Source: Deltaproteobacteria bacterium
Lineage (GTDB): Bacteria > Myxococcota_A > Polyangia > Nannocystales > Nannocystaceae
Assembly (NCBI GenBank): GCA_003696955.1
Contig: RFGU01000015.1
Location: 27,561 to 91,560 of the forward strand
Direction: 5' to 3'
Length of the DNA stretch: 64,000 nucleotides
The position numbers and the translations under genes are program-made. Positions within the stretch are counted from its first letter, which is position 1. Each line of letters begins with the position of its first letter. The notes under the pieces are model-generated. The model was given only the letters and a program-made list of their open reading frames with translations. It searched no databases and was not told the origin of the DNA. Positions 28,818 to 37,112 of this stretch are shown in pieces.

Positions 28818-30085
28818 CGCACCCGGCCCCGTAGCTCGCGACGAAGGCTGCGGGCCAGGGCCCGAAGGTCCGCGAGCAGGGCCGTCGCCGCGACGGGCCC
28901 CCCCGCCTCGAGACGGCGGATCCAACCTTCGAGGGTGACGAGGCGAGCGGGCAACCCCGCGGGCTGCGACCGCGACGTCGCATCCTCTTCGGGTTCCACC
29001 TCGACCGCGGATTGCGGGCTGGCGCCCGCCGGTCGAGGGGGCGGAGACGGCGCATCGAGGTGTGCCGCCGCCTCGCCGGCATCCGCGGCATGGGCGCGCA
29101 GCCTCGCCTCGAGCTCGGCGACCTTCGCTTCGAGCTCCTCCACCGGCCGGGCCCGAAGTGCCGCGAGTTCGGCTTCGGCCTGCTCGAGGCGCCAACGCAG
29201 TTCCTGCTCGCGGGCCGCCACGAGGGCCGCGTCCGCCTCGGCGGCCGCGCGGGGCCCACCCCGGAACGCGCGACCGTCGAGTTCGACGAGGGTCAACCCT
29301 TCCGGAGCCCACGCGTGGGCCGACGGACCGCATACGGCGATCCAAAGGTCCGGCTCGGGCTCGGCGGGGCCGAGGGCGTTGTCGTAGACCACCGGTACGT
29401 CGTCCTCTTCGTCCTCTGCGTCTTCGTCGTCCTCGTCGTCCTCGCCCTCCTCGTCGTGGCCGCCCTCGACGAACGTCTCGTCGTCCTCCGCTTCTTCGTC
29501 CTCGTGCTCGTCGCCGTCGGCTTCCTCGCCCCAGTCCTGCGGGGGCTCTTCGCCCACGTCGCCGAACTCGACCACCCCGAATGCGCACGCCGGATACAGT
29601 CCGAAGACGCGCCCACCACCGAGTGCGAAGACCGCCTCCTCCACCTGGTCGTAGGGTACGCCGGTGGCATCTTCGATCAGCACCACGACCCGCTCCGGGT
29701 CCGCCTCCACGGCCCGGGCGAGGGTCGCGACGATGTCTTCGGCCGGAACGGTTCGGGCGAGGTCGCCGCGATCCACCACGGCGACCGTCCATGGCGACGT
29801 ACGGCACACCTGCTCGAAGTGGCCCATGGGCTCTACGCGAACGCCGCGGCGCCCGGCGAGGGCCGCTCGGGTCGGCGGATCGGCCAGACAGGTCACGTCG
29901 GCCGCCTCGCGGGCCCACGGAAAGACCGCATCGAACAGGTCGGCCCCCGGCTCGGCATCCTCGGGGGCGGCCTCGATGGCCGCGGCCCAGGCATCGATCC
30001 CTGCGTGGGCCACCAGGCGGGACCGGTCCCGGAGCAGGCCTTCGAGAAAGCCGTAGACCGCTGCGATCCGTGCCGGGTCCGTCAT
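28814..30085 (-). CDS. protein with long Asp/Glu-rich tract and coiled coil
   Basis: The 423-residue protein has an N-terminal globular alpha/beta domain (about 1-185; VVVLIEDATGVPYDQVEEAVF). A highly acidic tract (about 190-235, nearly all Asp and Glu) follows, then a second small domain with WIAVCGPSAHAW. After that come a coiled coil (about 285-335, EQAEAELAALRARPVEELEA) and a basic C-terminal end. Fold and role are unknown; it may bind basic proteins or act as a scaffold. A weak TAAGAC box lies 7 bases before ATG 30085. The acidic tract is encoded by TCG/TCC triplets on the plus strand. Confidence 0.72.
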   Translation of the reverse strand: MTDPARIAAVYGFLEGLLRDRSRLVAHAGIDAWAAAIEAAPEDAEPGADLFDAVFPWAREAADVTCLADPPTRAALAGRRGVRVEPMGHFEQVCRTSPWTVAVVDRGDLARTVPAEDIVATLARAVEADPERVVVLIEDATGVPYDQVEEAVFALGGGRVFGLYPACAFGVVEFGDVGEEPPQDWGEEADGDEHEDEEAEDDETFVEGGHDEEGEDDEDDEDAEDEEDDVPVVYDNALGPAEPEPDLWIAVCGPSAHAWAPEGLTLVELDGRAFRGGPRAAAEADAALVAAREQELRWRLEQAEAELAALRARPVEELEAKVAELEARLRAHAADAGEAAAHLDAPSPPPRPAGASPQSAVEVEPEEDATSRSQPAGLPARLVTLEGWIRRLEAGGPVAATALLADLRALARSLRRELRGRVR

Positions 30086-30177
30086 GGCGGCGCAGTCTTA
30101 TCCCGAAGGCCGCGCCGAAGCAACGAACCGCGCCCACGCGAGCTTCGCCATCCTCCGGGCCCGTTGCGCGCCCGCGC

Positions 30178-30183
30178 TAGAAT
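30178..30183 (+). promoter_or_regulatory. -10 element TAGAAT upstream of the 30194 gene
   Basis: TAGAAT is followed by 10 bases and then GTG 30194, so at most a leader of about 3 bases is expected. Confidence 0.45.
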
Positions 30184-30193
30184 CACCGTCGCC

Positions 30194-30709
30194 GTGTCCG
30201 GCCCGTCCCCGAACGAACTCGACGCCCTGCGTCGCAGCCTCGACGTACGGATCCGTCGCGACGGTGCGATCACCATGAAGGGGGCGCCGGTGGTGCACCC
30301 GCGGATCCGTCAGGCCATCCTCGACGGGCTCGACGTTACGGACCGCGGCGACCTGTGCTTCCACTTCGGGGGCAAGTGGGCCTACGTCACCGCCGAGGAC
30401 ACCCCCCTGCGCGCGCGGCACGTGGGCGTCGTGGGCGGTCGGCTGCAGGCGGATCTCGACGACGGCCGGACGGTCGAGGTCGGTCCCGAGGCGCTGTGGG
30501 CCGACGCGGCCGGGCTGTGCCTCGCGGTGCCGTCGCAACGCTCCGGCCGGCGCCTTTCGGCACGCGTCACCAACACGGCCCTCGTGGATCTCGAACCCTA
30601 CCTCGCCTGGGACGGAGAGGTGCCCACGTTCGTGGACGGCGGGCGGCGGCTACGGATCCCGAACGCGCCGCCACCTGCCTTCGCGGCGAACGAGCCGCAC
30701 GGGGCGTGA
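30194..30709 (+). CDS. DUF1285-like protein
   Basis: The 171-residue protein resembles DUF1285: LDVRIRRDGAITMKGAPVVHP (read as strand-turn-strand), then a short helix, FHFGGKWAYVTAEDTPLRAR and a C-terminal beta region. The resemblance is by pattern only. GTG 30194 is chosen because TAGAAT sits just upstream; the frame is open further back, through antisense of the acidic protein. Its last 60 bases overlap the end of the convergent methyltransferase gene, unusually long for real genes, so one of the two 3' ends deserves checking. Confidence 0.6.
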   Translation: MSGPSPNELDALRRSLDVRIRRDGAITMKGAPVVHPRIRQAILDGLDVTDRGDLCFHFGGKWAYVTAEDTPLRARHVGVVGGRLQADLDDGRTVEVGPEALWADAAGLCLAVPSQRSGRRLSARVTNTALVDLEPYLAWDGEVPTFVDGGRRLRIPNAPPPAFAANEPHGA

Positions 30710-31963
30710 CCACACCGAGCCGTCCGAGGCGAACACGCGCACCTCGAGGTCGAGCCTGCGGGCCCTCCGGGCCGGGCGCACGGGGCCCAGGCGCCGCTCG
30801 AGGTCGCCCGTGGGCAGCGGCCGCATGGCGTGGGCCGATGCCACGAAGCATCCGTCTCGATCCACCGTCCCCACCGCCCAGCCACCGACCCGTTCGTCGG
30901 GCACCTCGCCGCCCGCGCCGTCACGCACCGTCTCGAGCCGGACGGACACGGCCCCTTCGGCTTCGTTGCACACCCGGACCCCGAGGGGCGCCGAGCGCAC
31001 GCGCGGCACCGCGTTCCCGGGCACCTGCACCGTAAGGCCCGTCCGCTCCCGCGTGAGGATCCTGCGGCGCACGACGTCCACCGCGACGGGCGATGCGTCG
31101 ATCCCGACGGCGCGACGGCCCATGCGTGCTGCCACGGCCAGCGTCGTTCCGGAACCGCAGAACGGGTCGAGGACCACGTCACCTTCGTTGGACGAAGCGC
31201 CTACGATCCGCGCCAGCAGGCTCTCGTTCTTCTGGGTGGCGTATCCCGTCTTCTCCCGGGACAGGCTCTTGATCTGGATGGAGTCGAGGCTGGCGGCCCC
31301 TTCGAGGGCCAGGTCCTCGGGCCCGGCGTTCCACACGTCACCGACGGCCACGCCCGAGCGCCCCCCGCGTCCCCCACCCCGGCGCCGGTACCCGGGACGA
31401 TGGGGCACGTAGACCTTGTGGAACGTAAAGCGCGTGGGATGCTTCGTGTAGAAGAGGATCGTGTCGTGGTTTCGGACCCAGTTGCGTTGGGCCGCCTTGA
31501 AGCCCGAGATCCACCCGATCCGCCAGACGATCTCGCGCTGGAAGCATCGCGGCCCCAAGATCTCGTCGAGCAGCAGCTTGACCGGATGCACCGCGATGGG
31601 ATCGACGTGAACGTAGAGGCTTCCGGTCGGCGCGAGGAGTTCGGCCACGAGCCGAAGACGCGGTTCGAGCATGGACAAAAGCCCCGCAACGCCCCCCTCG
31701 AAGCGGTCCTCGTAGGCCACGTACGCCCCATCGGCGGCGGCGAAGCGCCTGCCCGTGCCGAAGGGCGGGTCGAGGTAGACCAGGCCGACGCAACCCTTGT
31801 ACTCGGGCACGAGCCCGGCCAGGGCCTCGAGGTTGTCGCCGTGGCACAGGCGGACGCACGATGCGTCCGGGCCGAAGCGCTCGACGGCCCGCCATTTCGG
31901 CCCCGCCTCGGGTGGCCGTAAGGCGGTGCGGCCCGGCCAGTCGATCCGGATCGGCGGCTCCAT
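30650..31963 (-). CDS. site-specific DNA methyltransferase, N4/N6 type, beta-class order
   Basis: Transfers a methyl group to adenine N6 or cytosine N4. In the 437 residues, motif IV DPPFGTG (about 62) comes before motif I DPFCGSGTT (about 265), the beta-class order of the N6_N4_Mtase family. HVDPIAVHPVKLLLDEI and WISGFKAAQRNW match the usual middle part. The C-terminal 130 residues form an extra beta-rich domain. No restriction gene is adjacent, so it looks like an orphan methylase with a regulatory or housekeeping role. GGAGG lies 9 bases before ATG 31963; it follows the cytochrome c gene by 16 bases. Confidence 0.88.
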   Translation of the reverse strand: MEPPIRIDWPGRTALRPPEAGPKWRAVERFGPDASCVRLCHGDNLEALAGLVPEYKGCVGLVYLDPPFGTGRRFAAADGAYVAYEDRFEGGVAGLLSMLEPRLRLVAELLAPTGSLYVHVDPIAVHPVKLLLDEILGPRCFQREIVWRIGWISGFKAAQRNWVRNHDTILFYTKHPTRFTFHKVYVPHRPGYRRRGGGRGGRSGVAVGDVWNAGPEDLALEGAASLDSIQIKSLSREKTGYATQKNESLLARIVGASSNEGDVVLDPFCGSGTTLAVAARMGRRAVGIDASPVAVDVVRRRILTRERTGLTVQVPGNAVPRVRSAPLGVRVCNEAEGAVSVRLETVRDGAGGEVPDERVGGWAVGTVDRDGCFVASAHAMRPLPTGDLERRLGPVRPARRARRLDLEVRVFASDGSVWSRPVRLVRREGRWRRVRDP

Positions 31964-31979
31964 CGCCCGGCGCCTCCCC

Positions 31980-32354
31980 TCAGGGCGTCGCCGGCGCGAG
32001 CTCGCGCTCGGCATCGGGTTGAGCGGAGAGGCTTCGGACGTAGGCCACCAGGACCTCGAGGGCGGCATCGGTGAACTCGTTGCCGAAGGCCGGCATCCGC
32101 GGGGGCTTGCCCATGCGGATCACCATCTTGAGTTGATCGTTGCGAAGCTGCTCCATCACACGGGCGTCGGTCAGGTCGCGGACGCCTGGGACCTCGGGCA
32201 CGCCTCGCCCGTCCGTGCCGTGGCATCGCGCGCAGTGCTGGAGAAAGAGCGTCTTGCCGTCGAGGGGACGCTCGGGCCCGGTGGGACTCGAGCACCCACC
32301 GGCAAGGACGAGGGCCAGGCTCGTCAGGGCGGTCCGCAGGACGGTCGAGCGCAC
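31980..32354 (-). CDS. mono-heme cytochrome c, exported
   Basis: Small electron carrier, 124 residues. A signal peptide with a lipobox-like AGGC (about 21) suggests a lipid-anchored periplasmic form. The heme motif CARCH is near 42, followed by GRGVPEVPGVRDLTD. The likely distal Met is in PRMPAFG near 85, as in class I cytochromes c. GTG 32354 is preceded by the weak box TAAGTC 7 bases upstream; no Shine-Dalgarno sequence is seen. It shares a strand with the methyltransferase but need not share its function. Confidence 0.85.
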   Translation of the reverse strand: MRSTVLRTALTSLALVLAGGCSSPTGPERPLDGKTLFLQHCARCHGTDGRGVPEVPGVRDLTDARVMEQLRNDQLKMVIRMGKPPRMPAFGNEFTDAALEVLVAYVRSLSAQPDAERELAPATP

Positions 32355-32398
32355 GGGGCGAGACTTAGCACGATCGCCGACGGAGAGCGTCTTCGCGA

Positions 32399-33142
32399 TC
32401 AGCGGCCGGCCCCGTGGGCCGAACGCGGGCGCAAGGCCACCCCCTCGGCGCCCGTGGCGGACCGCGTCGCGGAGGTCGGGGGCAGGGCCCCGGCGGTTCC
32501 GGTGCCGTCCGGCGCCACGTCCTCGAGGATCACGTTGCCCTCCTCGTCGACGAGTACGTCGGGCGGAGGGATGTACCGACCGTCGGCGGTGAGGATCCCA
32601 AGGCGCATGCCAAGACTGTCGTTGTAGACGTCCACGGCGCGGGCGTACCCCTTGCGCGCCCGGCCGAAGAAGACGCCGCTGGTCACCGAGAAGGCCAACG
32701 TGGCGAGGGCACTCGAGATCAGCACGGCACCGGGCCCGTTGACGTTGGAGAAGTCGAACCCCTCCCGCGCCGAGGCGGCCGTCGCCGCGATCGTCGCCGT
32801 GCCACCGATGAGCGCGAGCCCGAGGAAGAACCGTGCGACGAAGAGATCGCGCACGGGCAGTGCCTCCGACGCGAAACGATCCGACCGCAGCACGGCGTCG
32901 AGGGACTGCCAACTACGCTTCGTCGCTCCCTCGTCCTTGCCCTTCGTGTACCGGATCCCCTGGGGTTCGCGATGCACGTAGATCGTATTGTCCTCGAAGG
33001 CCCGTTGCCGATCCTCGCGCGACTCGAGCTTCTCGAGGGCCGCGTAGTCCGTGGGCGGAAGCTGCGGCGTGATCGTCATGCACCCCGAGCAGAAGGCCGC
33101 CGCGAAGGCGATGCCGGGCGCGTGGGGTGGGCGACGGGGCAC
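32399..33142 (-). CDS. lipoprotein with two membrane-like segments, unknown
   Basis: The 247-residue exported protein starts with an Arg-rich leader and hydrophobic stretch ending in CSGC (Cys about 21), likely the lipid attachment site. A charged part with DNTIYVHREPQGIRY follows, then two hydrophobic segments (about 95-120 and 130-155), then DGRYIPPPDVLVDEEG. No family recognised. The start is GTG 33142, set by the TACCCT box 6 bases upstream; the frame is open much further. It is the downstream neighbour of mrfB. Confidence 0.72.
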   Translation of the reverse strand: MPRRPPHAPGIAFAAAFCSGCMTITPQLPPTDYAALEKLESREDRQRAFEDNTIYVHREPQGIRYTKGKDEGATKRSWQSLDAVLRSDRFASEALPVRDLFVARFFLGLALIGGTATIAATAASAREGFDFSNVNGPGAVLISSALATLAFSVTSGVFFGRARKGYARAVDVYNDSLGMRLGILTADGRYIPPPDVLVDEEGNVILEDVAPDGTGTAGALPPTSATRSATGAEGVALRPRSAHGAGR

Positions 33143-33148
33143 GGAGCG

Positions 33149-33154
33149 AGGGTA
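33149..33154 (-). promoter_or_regulatory. -10 element TACCCT (leaderless)
   Basis: TACCCT lies 6 bases before GTG 33142; the rule TAnnnT, 6-8 bases, start codon is met. No Shine-Dalgarno sequence. Confidence 0.45.
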
Positions 33155-33195
33155 CCGCAACACGCGCGGGGTTCTACGCTTCGCGTCGACCGGCC

Positions 33196-34359
33196 TTACA
33201 GGGAACGCCCGGCGCGTTCGGCCAGACGTGCGGGACGGGGATCGAACGGCACGTGACGGCGCGCCCACGCGGCGATGCGGCGGGCCTCGACCACGTCCTT
33301 TCCGCGCCCCGTGGCGAGGTAAGCCCGGACCAGCACGAAGGCAGCGTCGGCGGCGAGTTCGGGCCGCAGACGGGCAGCACGATCGGCCTCGGCGAAAAAG
33401 CGCGGCGCAAGGGCGCCGAGGGCGCGGTGGGCATGTCCGCGCCGAAGGGCCCTGCGCGCCACGCCCACGGCCTGACCGAGGGTGACGGGCGCCTCCTCGA
33501 TGCGCGCGACTTCGGCACCGACCCGGGCGAGCCCCACGAGATCGCTGAGGTTGTGGGCGACCACCCGCTCCACCCCGTGGCGGGTCTCGGGCCCCGGAGC
33601 CTCGAGGTACGCGGCGTGAGCGGCTGGAACGCGAGCCCCGGCGAGATCGCCGGAGCGCCGGTGACCGAGCAGGTGTCGCTCGAGGGCCGACAGGTTGCGG
33701 CGGGGCACGTCGTACCGCAACAGGCGCCGGGCATGGGGGAGGACGTCGAGGTGGTCCATCTCGGGCGGCTCGGCCACCCCGAGACGACGGCATCGCCCCC
33801 GGAGCAGCGGCACGTCGAAGCGCAGCCCGTTGAACGTGACCAGCAGCGCACCGCGCCCCGCCCGGGCCGCGAGGTACGCGACGACGGCTTCGAGCATGGC
33901 CGCCTCGTCCGACGGATCCCACAGGACGAACGTCGTCGCCTCGGCGAGGCCCTCTGCCCGTTCGAGGCACCCCACCACGAACGGCATGGCCCCCGGCACG
34001 TCGAGCCCGGTGGTCTCGAGATCGAGGTAGATGGCACGGTGCACGGGCCCGTCCACCAAGGGTTCGAGCGCGGCCGCAGGTGGCAACGGACCGAAGGAGG
34101 CGCACGTCCGGACTTCGACCCCCGCGGGCGTGGGCGCCGCCGCACCCGTCCCGCATGCTACGTCCCAATGAGCCCACCGCCCGTTCACCGGGGGGCGAGG
34201 CGCGACCCACGAGCGTTCGGATCCCGCTTCGCCCGACATCACACCGTCCTGCGGCTCCGGCGACTCGACGTGCCCCGGCCCGTCGCCACGCGACACGGCG
34301 TCCGCACCGCCGGCCGGCGAGGTCGTAAACGCCGCAAGACGGCTGGCGAATCCGGTCAC
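33196..34359 (-). CDS. mrfB: RNase H-like exonuclease, MrfB/YprB type
   Basis: Predicted DEDD-type exonuclease that acts with the helicase MrfA in excision repair of mitomycin-type DNA damage, as shown for Bacillus subtilis MrfAB. In its 387 residues the nuclease domain (about 100-265) has YLDLETTGL (Asp, Glu), a mid Asp in LVTFNGLRFDVPLL and HNLSDLVGL (final Asp). A helical TPR-like C-terminal region follows, as in YprB. The first 100 residues are Pro/Gly-rich. The GTG start overlaps the mrfA stop by 4 bases. Family assignment is by motif and gene order; the repair role is inferred. Confidence 0.85.
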   Translation of the reverse strand: MTGFASRLAAFTTSPAGGADAVSRGDGPGHVESPEPQDGVMSGEAGSERSWVAPRPPVNGRWAHWDVACGTGAAAPTPAGVEVRTCASFGPLPPAAALEPLVDGPVHRAIYLDLETTGLDVPGAMPFVVGCLERAEGLAEATTFVLWDPSDEAAMLEAVVAYLAARAGRGALLVTFNGLRFDVPLLRGRCRRLGVAEPPEMDHLDVLPHARRLLRYDVPRRNLSALERHLLGHRRSGDLAGARVPAAHAAYLEAPGPETRHGVERVVAHNLSDLVGLARVGAEVARIEEAPVTLGQAVGVARRALRRGHAHRALGALAPRFFAEADRAARLRPELAADAAFVLVRAYLATGRGKDVVEARRIAAWARRHVPFDPRPARLAERAGRSL

Positions 34360-36908
34360 GGCGCGCTCGCTCCCGGCCCGAAGGCCTCGGCCACGAGACG
34401 GATCGTGCGAAGAACGTCGTCCTTCGAGGCTGCGGTATCGAGATGCTCCGGCACGGCGCCGACGCACCTCGAACACCCGGCCGTACAGCCGCATCCCGCA
34501 ACCCAGGCTGCGGCCCGATCGAACACCGCGTCGAGCTGCGCGAGCGCCCCCTCGGCCAGGCCCGCCCCTCCCGGACGGCGGTCGTAGAGGAGCACGGCCG
34601 GCCGGGCCGAGGCGAGATGGCATGCATCCACCGACGGCCCGCGGAACGTACCGAGGGCCTCGGCCCATCCGCCCGCAGCCCCCGTCCCCGGATCGTCGAG
34701 CACCGCAAGGCCAAGATCCGACGGATCGCACATGCTGACGAAGGCTGCTGCGACCCGCATGGCCCGGGCCGCGCCGAACACGGCGACGATCCGCGCGTCG
34801 GCGTCGGGCAGTGCGACGGCGAGTCGCTCGGGCGCCATGGTCACGAGGGCGGCCGTCGTGTCGAAGGCGAGATCCGGCACGCGCACCGGACCGTAGCCCA
34901 TGGTCTCGTGGGTGCGAAAACGGATCTTCTTGAAGCCCGGCACGCTGCGCACCACCTCGGCGAGCACGGCCACCGCTCGCGCGCCACCGCCGCCGCGACG
35001 CTCGGTCCCACGCTCGCCGAGGATCCGCGCGCGCAGCCGCGTGACGGCCTCGGTGTAGTAGTCCGCCTCGACCCGCCGCACGAACGCCTTGCGCGCGTCC
35101 CAGTCGAGTTCGAGCACCTCGTAGGTCGCGCCTTCGAGGGGGTAGATCGCCCCCTCGTGCAGGTAGAGGGGCGCGTCCTCGAAGTCCACCCGTGCGAGCA
35201 CGTGGCCCTCCCGCACGGTGCCGCCCTCGCGCTCGAGCACGGCGAAGTCCTCCTCGAGGGGGCCGCGAAGATCCACGCGGTCGGCCGGGGAGACGCCGCC
35301 GACGTGGACGTAGACCGGCCCGCGGGACGACGGGCGGCACACCAGGGCCCCGGCCCCTGCGAGGTGGCGCGCCGCGGCGACGAGATCCTCGCCGTCGAAG
35401 CCGAGGGGCTCGGCACACGATGCGCCGAGGGGAGCCTCGAAGGCGGCGCACCGCAGGTGGGGAAGGACGACCCGCGGGTTGGCCGGGTCGAGCCGGGCCT
35501 GCTCCACGTCACCGTCCCAGAGCACGTTCGGATCGGCGGCCACGAAGCGGTCGAGGGGATCGGAGCCGAGCACCGTCACCACCAGGGCCCTTCGGCCCCG
35601 GCGCCCCGCCCTGCCCGCTCGCTGCCGGGTGGCCGCGACACTGCCCGGATACCCCGACAGCACCACGGCATCGAGGCTGCCGATGTCGATCCCGAGTTCG
35701 AGGGCGCAGGTGGCAGCGACCACGTCCACGTCCCCGGCCCGCAACGCGCGCTCGATCTTGCGACGCAGCTCGGGCAGATAGCCGCCACGGTAGCCGCGGA
35801 CGCGCCGGGCGGCCTCGGCCTCGGCTTCGGCCGAAGGCCGGCGAGTGCCGGAGATCCCGAAGGCCGCGTCCTCCCGTAGGTAGCGGGTGAGCAGCTCCAC
35901 CCGCCGGCGGGTGCGACAGAAGACGAGGGTGCCGAGCCGGTGCCTGCGCAGCACGTCGGCCACGCGGCGGGTCACCTCCACGTGGTCTCGCCGCAATCCC
36001 ACGACGGGATCGACCACCGTGCCCTGCACCACCAGGTGCGTTCGAGGTCCGGACGGCGAGCCGTCCTCGGCCTCCACCTCGACGGGGGCACCGAGCAGGG
36101 CGCTCGCGTGGGCGCCCGGATCGGCCATGGTGGCCGAGCAGAAGACGAAGCGCGGTGCCGCACCGTAGTGGGCGCACAGGCGACGCAGGCGCCTCAACAC
36201 CCACGCGACGTGGCTGCCGAAGATGCCGCGATAGACGTGGGCCTCGTCGACCACCACGTAGGCGCAGGAAGCGAGGAACGCCGCCCACCGTTCGTGGTGG
36301 GGCAACACGGCACGGTGCAGCATGTCCGGGTTCGTCGCCACCACGTGGGCCCTTCGTCGCGCCGCGCGTCGCTCCTCCGGGGGCGTGTCGCCGTCGTAGG
36401 TCGCGATGCCGGCGGCACCGGGTCGAACGTCGCCTACGAGTTCGCGAAACGCCTCGACCTGATCGCGCGCGAGCGCCTTGGTCGGAAAGATCCACAGCGC
36501 GCGCGCCCGAGGATCGCGCTCGATGGCGGCGAGCATGGCAAGCTGGAAGATCCTCGACTTGCCCGACGCGGTGGGCGTCGCGACGACGACGTTCGCCCCG
36601 CGATGCAGTCGTTCGAGTGCGCGGGCCTGGTGGCGATAGGCGGTCGCCTCGCCCCGCGCGGACAGCCGCGCCAAGGTGGACGCACCGAGCCACGCGGGCC
36701 AGGGCGCCGACAGCACCGAGCGACCGGGACGATCGCAACGCGCGACGATCTCGACCGACGCGTCCGAAGAGATCTCCGAGATCGCTTCGTCGACGGGATC
36801 CTGTGGAAAAACAACGGCTTCTCCCGTGCCGGTAGAAGCAGAGCCGCGGTCGGTTGCCCCTGGAAGGAGGGTCCGGGCACGGGAGAAGCGCGGGGACTCG
36901 TCTAGCAT
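34356..36908 (-). CDS. mrfA: DEAH-box helicase with DUF1998, MrfA/YprA type
   Basis: ATP-driven DNA helicase, 850 residues. Motif I is TPTASGKS (about 106-113), Ia FPTKALA, II DEAHVYRG (about 217), III SATM, and [13 protein letters not shown]. The C-terminal DUF1998 region ends in the Cys cluster CGCTAGCSRC (about 803-812), which binds zinc in the family. The layout matches Bacillus MrfA, and the downstream gene is its partner mrfB. I choose ATG 36908, which has GAGG 7-8 bases upstream; ATG 36956 lies inside a nested inverted repeat that looks like an operator. Confidence 0.88.
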   Translation of the reverse strand: MLDESPRFSRARTLLPGATDRGSASTGTGEAVVFPQDPVDEAISEISSDASVEIVARCDRPGRSVLSAPWPAWLGASTLARLSARGEATAYRHQARALERLHRGANVVVATPTASGKSRIFQLAMLAAIERDPRARALWIFPTKALARDQVEAFRELVGDVRPGAAGIATYDGDTPPEERRAARRRAHVVATNPDMLHRAVLPHHERWAAFLASCAYVVVDEAHVYRGIFGSHVAWVLRRLRRLCAHYGAAPRFVFCSATMADPGAHASALLGAPVEVEAEDGSPSGPRTHLVVQGTVVDPVVGLRRDHVEVTRRVADVLRRHRLGTLVFCRTRRRVELLTRYLREDAAFGISGTRRPSAEAEAEAARRVRGYRGGYLPELRRKIERALRAGDVDVVAATCALELGIDIGSLDAVVLSGYPGSVAATRQRAGRAGRRGRRALVVTVLGSDPLDRFVAADPNVLWDGDVEQARLDPANPRVVLPHLRCAAFEAPLGASCAEPLGFDGEDLVAAARHLAGAGALVCRPSSRGPVYVHVGGVSPADRVDLRGPLEEDFAVLEREGGTVREGHVLARVDFEDAPLYLHEGAIYPLEGATYEVLELDWDARKAFVRRVEADYYTEAVTRLRARILGERGTERRGGGGARAVAVLAEVVRSVPGFKKIRFRTHETMGYGPVRVPDLAFDTTAALVTMAPERLAVALPDADARIVAVFGAARAMRVAAAFVSMCDPSDLGLAVLDDPGTGAAGGWAEALGTFRGPSVDACHLASARPAVLLYDRRPGGAGLAEGALAQLDAVFDRAAAWVAGCGCTAGCSRCVGAVPEHLDTAASKDDVLRTIRLVAEAFGPGASAP

Positions 36909-36930
36909 CGAACGGCCTCGTGCGCTCGCA

Positions 36931-36964
36931 CTGAACGAGCCATCAGTGGCTATCATACGTTCAG
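36931..36964 (-). promoter_or_regulatory. nested inverted repeat with GTTCAG arms before mrfA
   Basis: CTGAACG (36931-36937) and CGTTCAG (36958-36964) form 7-bp arms, and AGCCA/TGGCT with a TCAG loop lie between them. TTGACC (36971-36976, minus) could be the -35 box. On the minus strand the left half reads CTGATGGCTCGTTCAGT, which agrees at 14 of 17 positions with the Myxococcus LexA box as I recall it (CTRHAMRYBYGTTCAGS). Confidence 0.45.
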
Positions 36965-37112
36965 GTATACGGTCAACCGGGCGCTGCCGGTGAAAATCGG
37001 CGAATTCCCTCGAGTGTGCGGGTTGCGCACCAAGGGGCCGGGTGGCCGGATGCCATCACGCGCGCTGCGCGCCACGGTGACCACGGACGCCCGATGCCGA
37101 CCGGCCCCGAGG

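Noticed and set aside
36909..36956. ATG 36956 as the start of mrfA
   Set aside because: It lies inside the nested inverted repeat and lacks a Shine-Dalgarno sequence; ATG 36908 has GAGG at a good distance.
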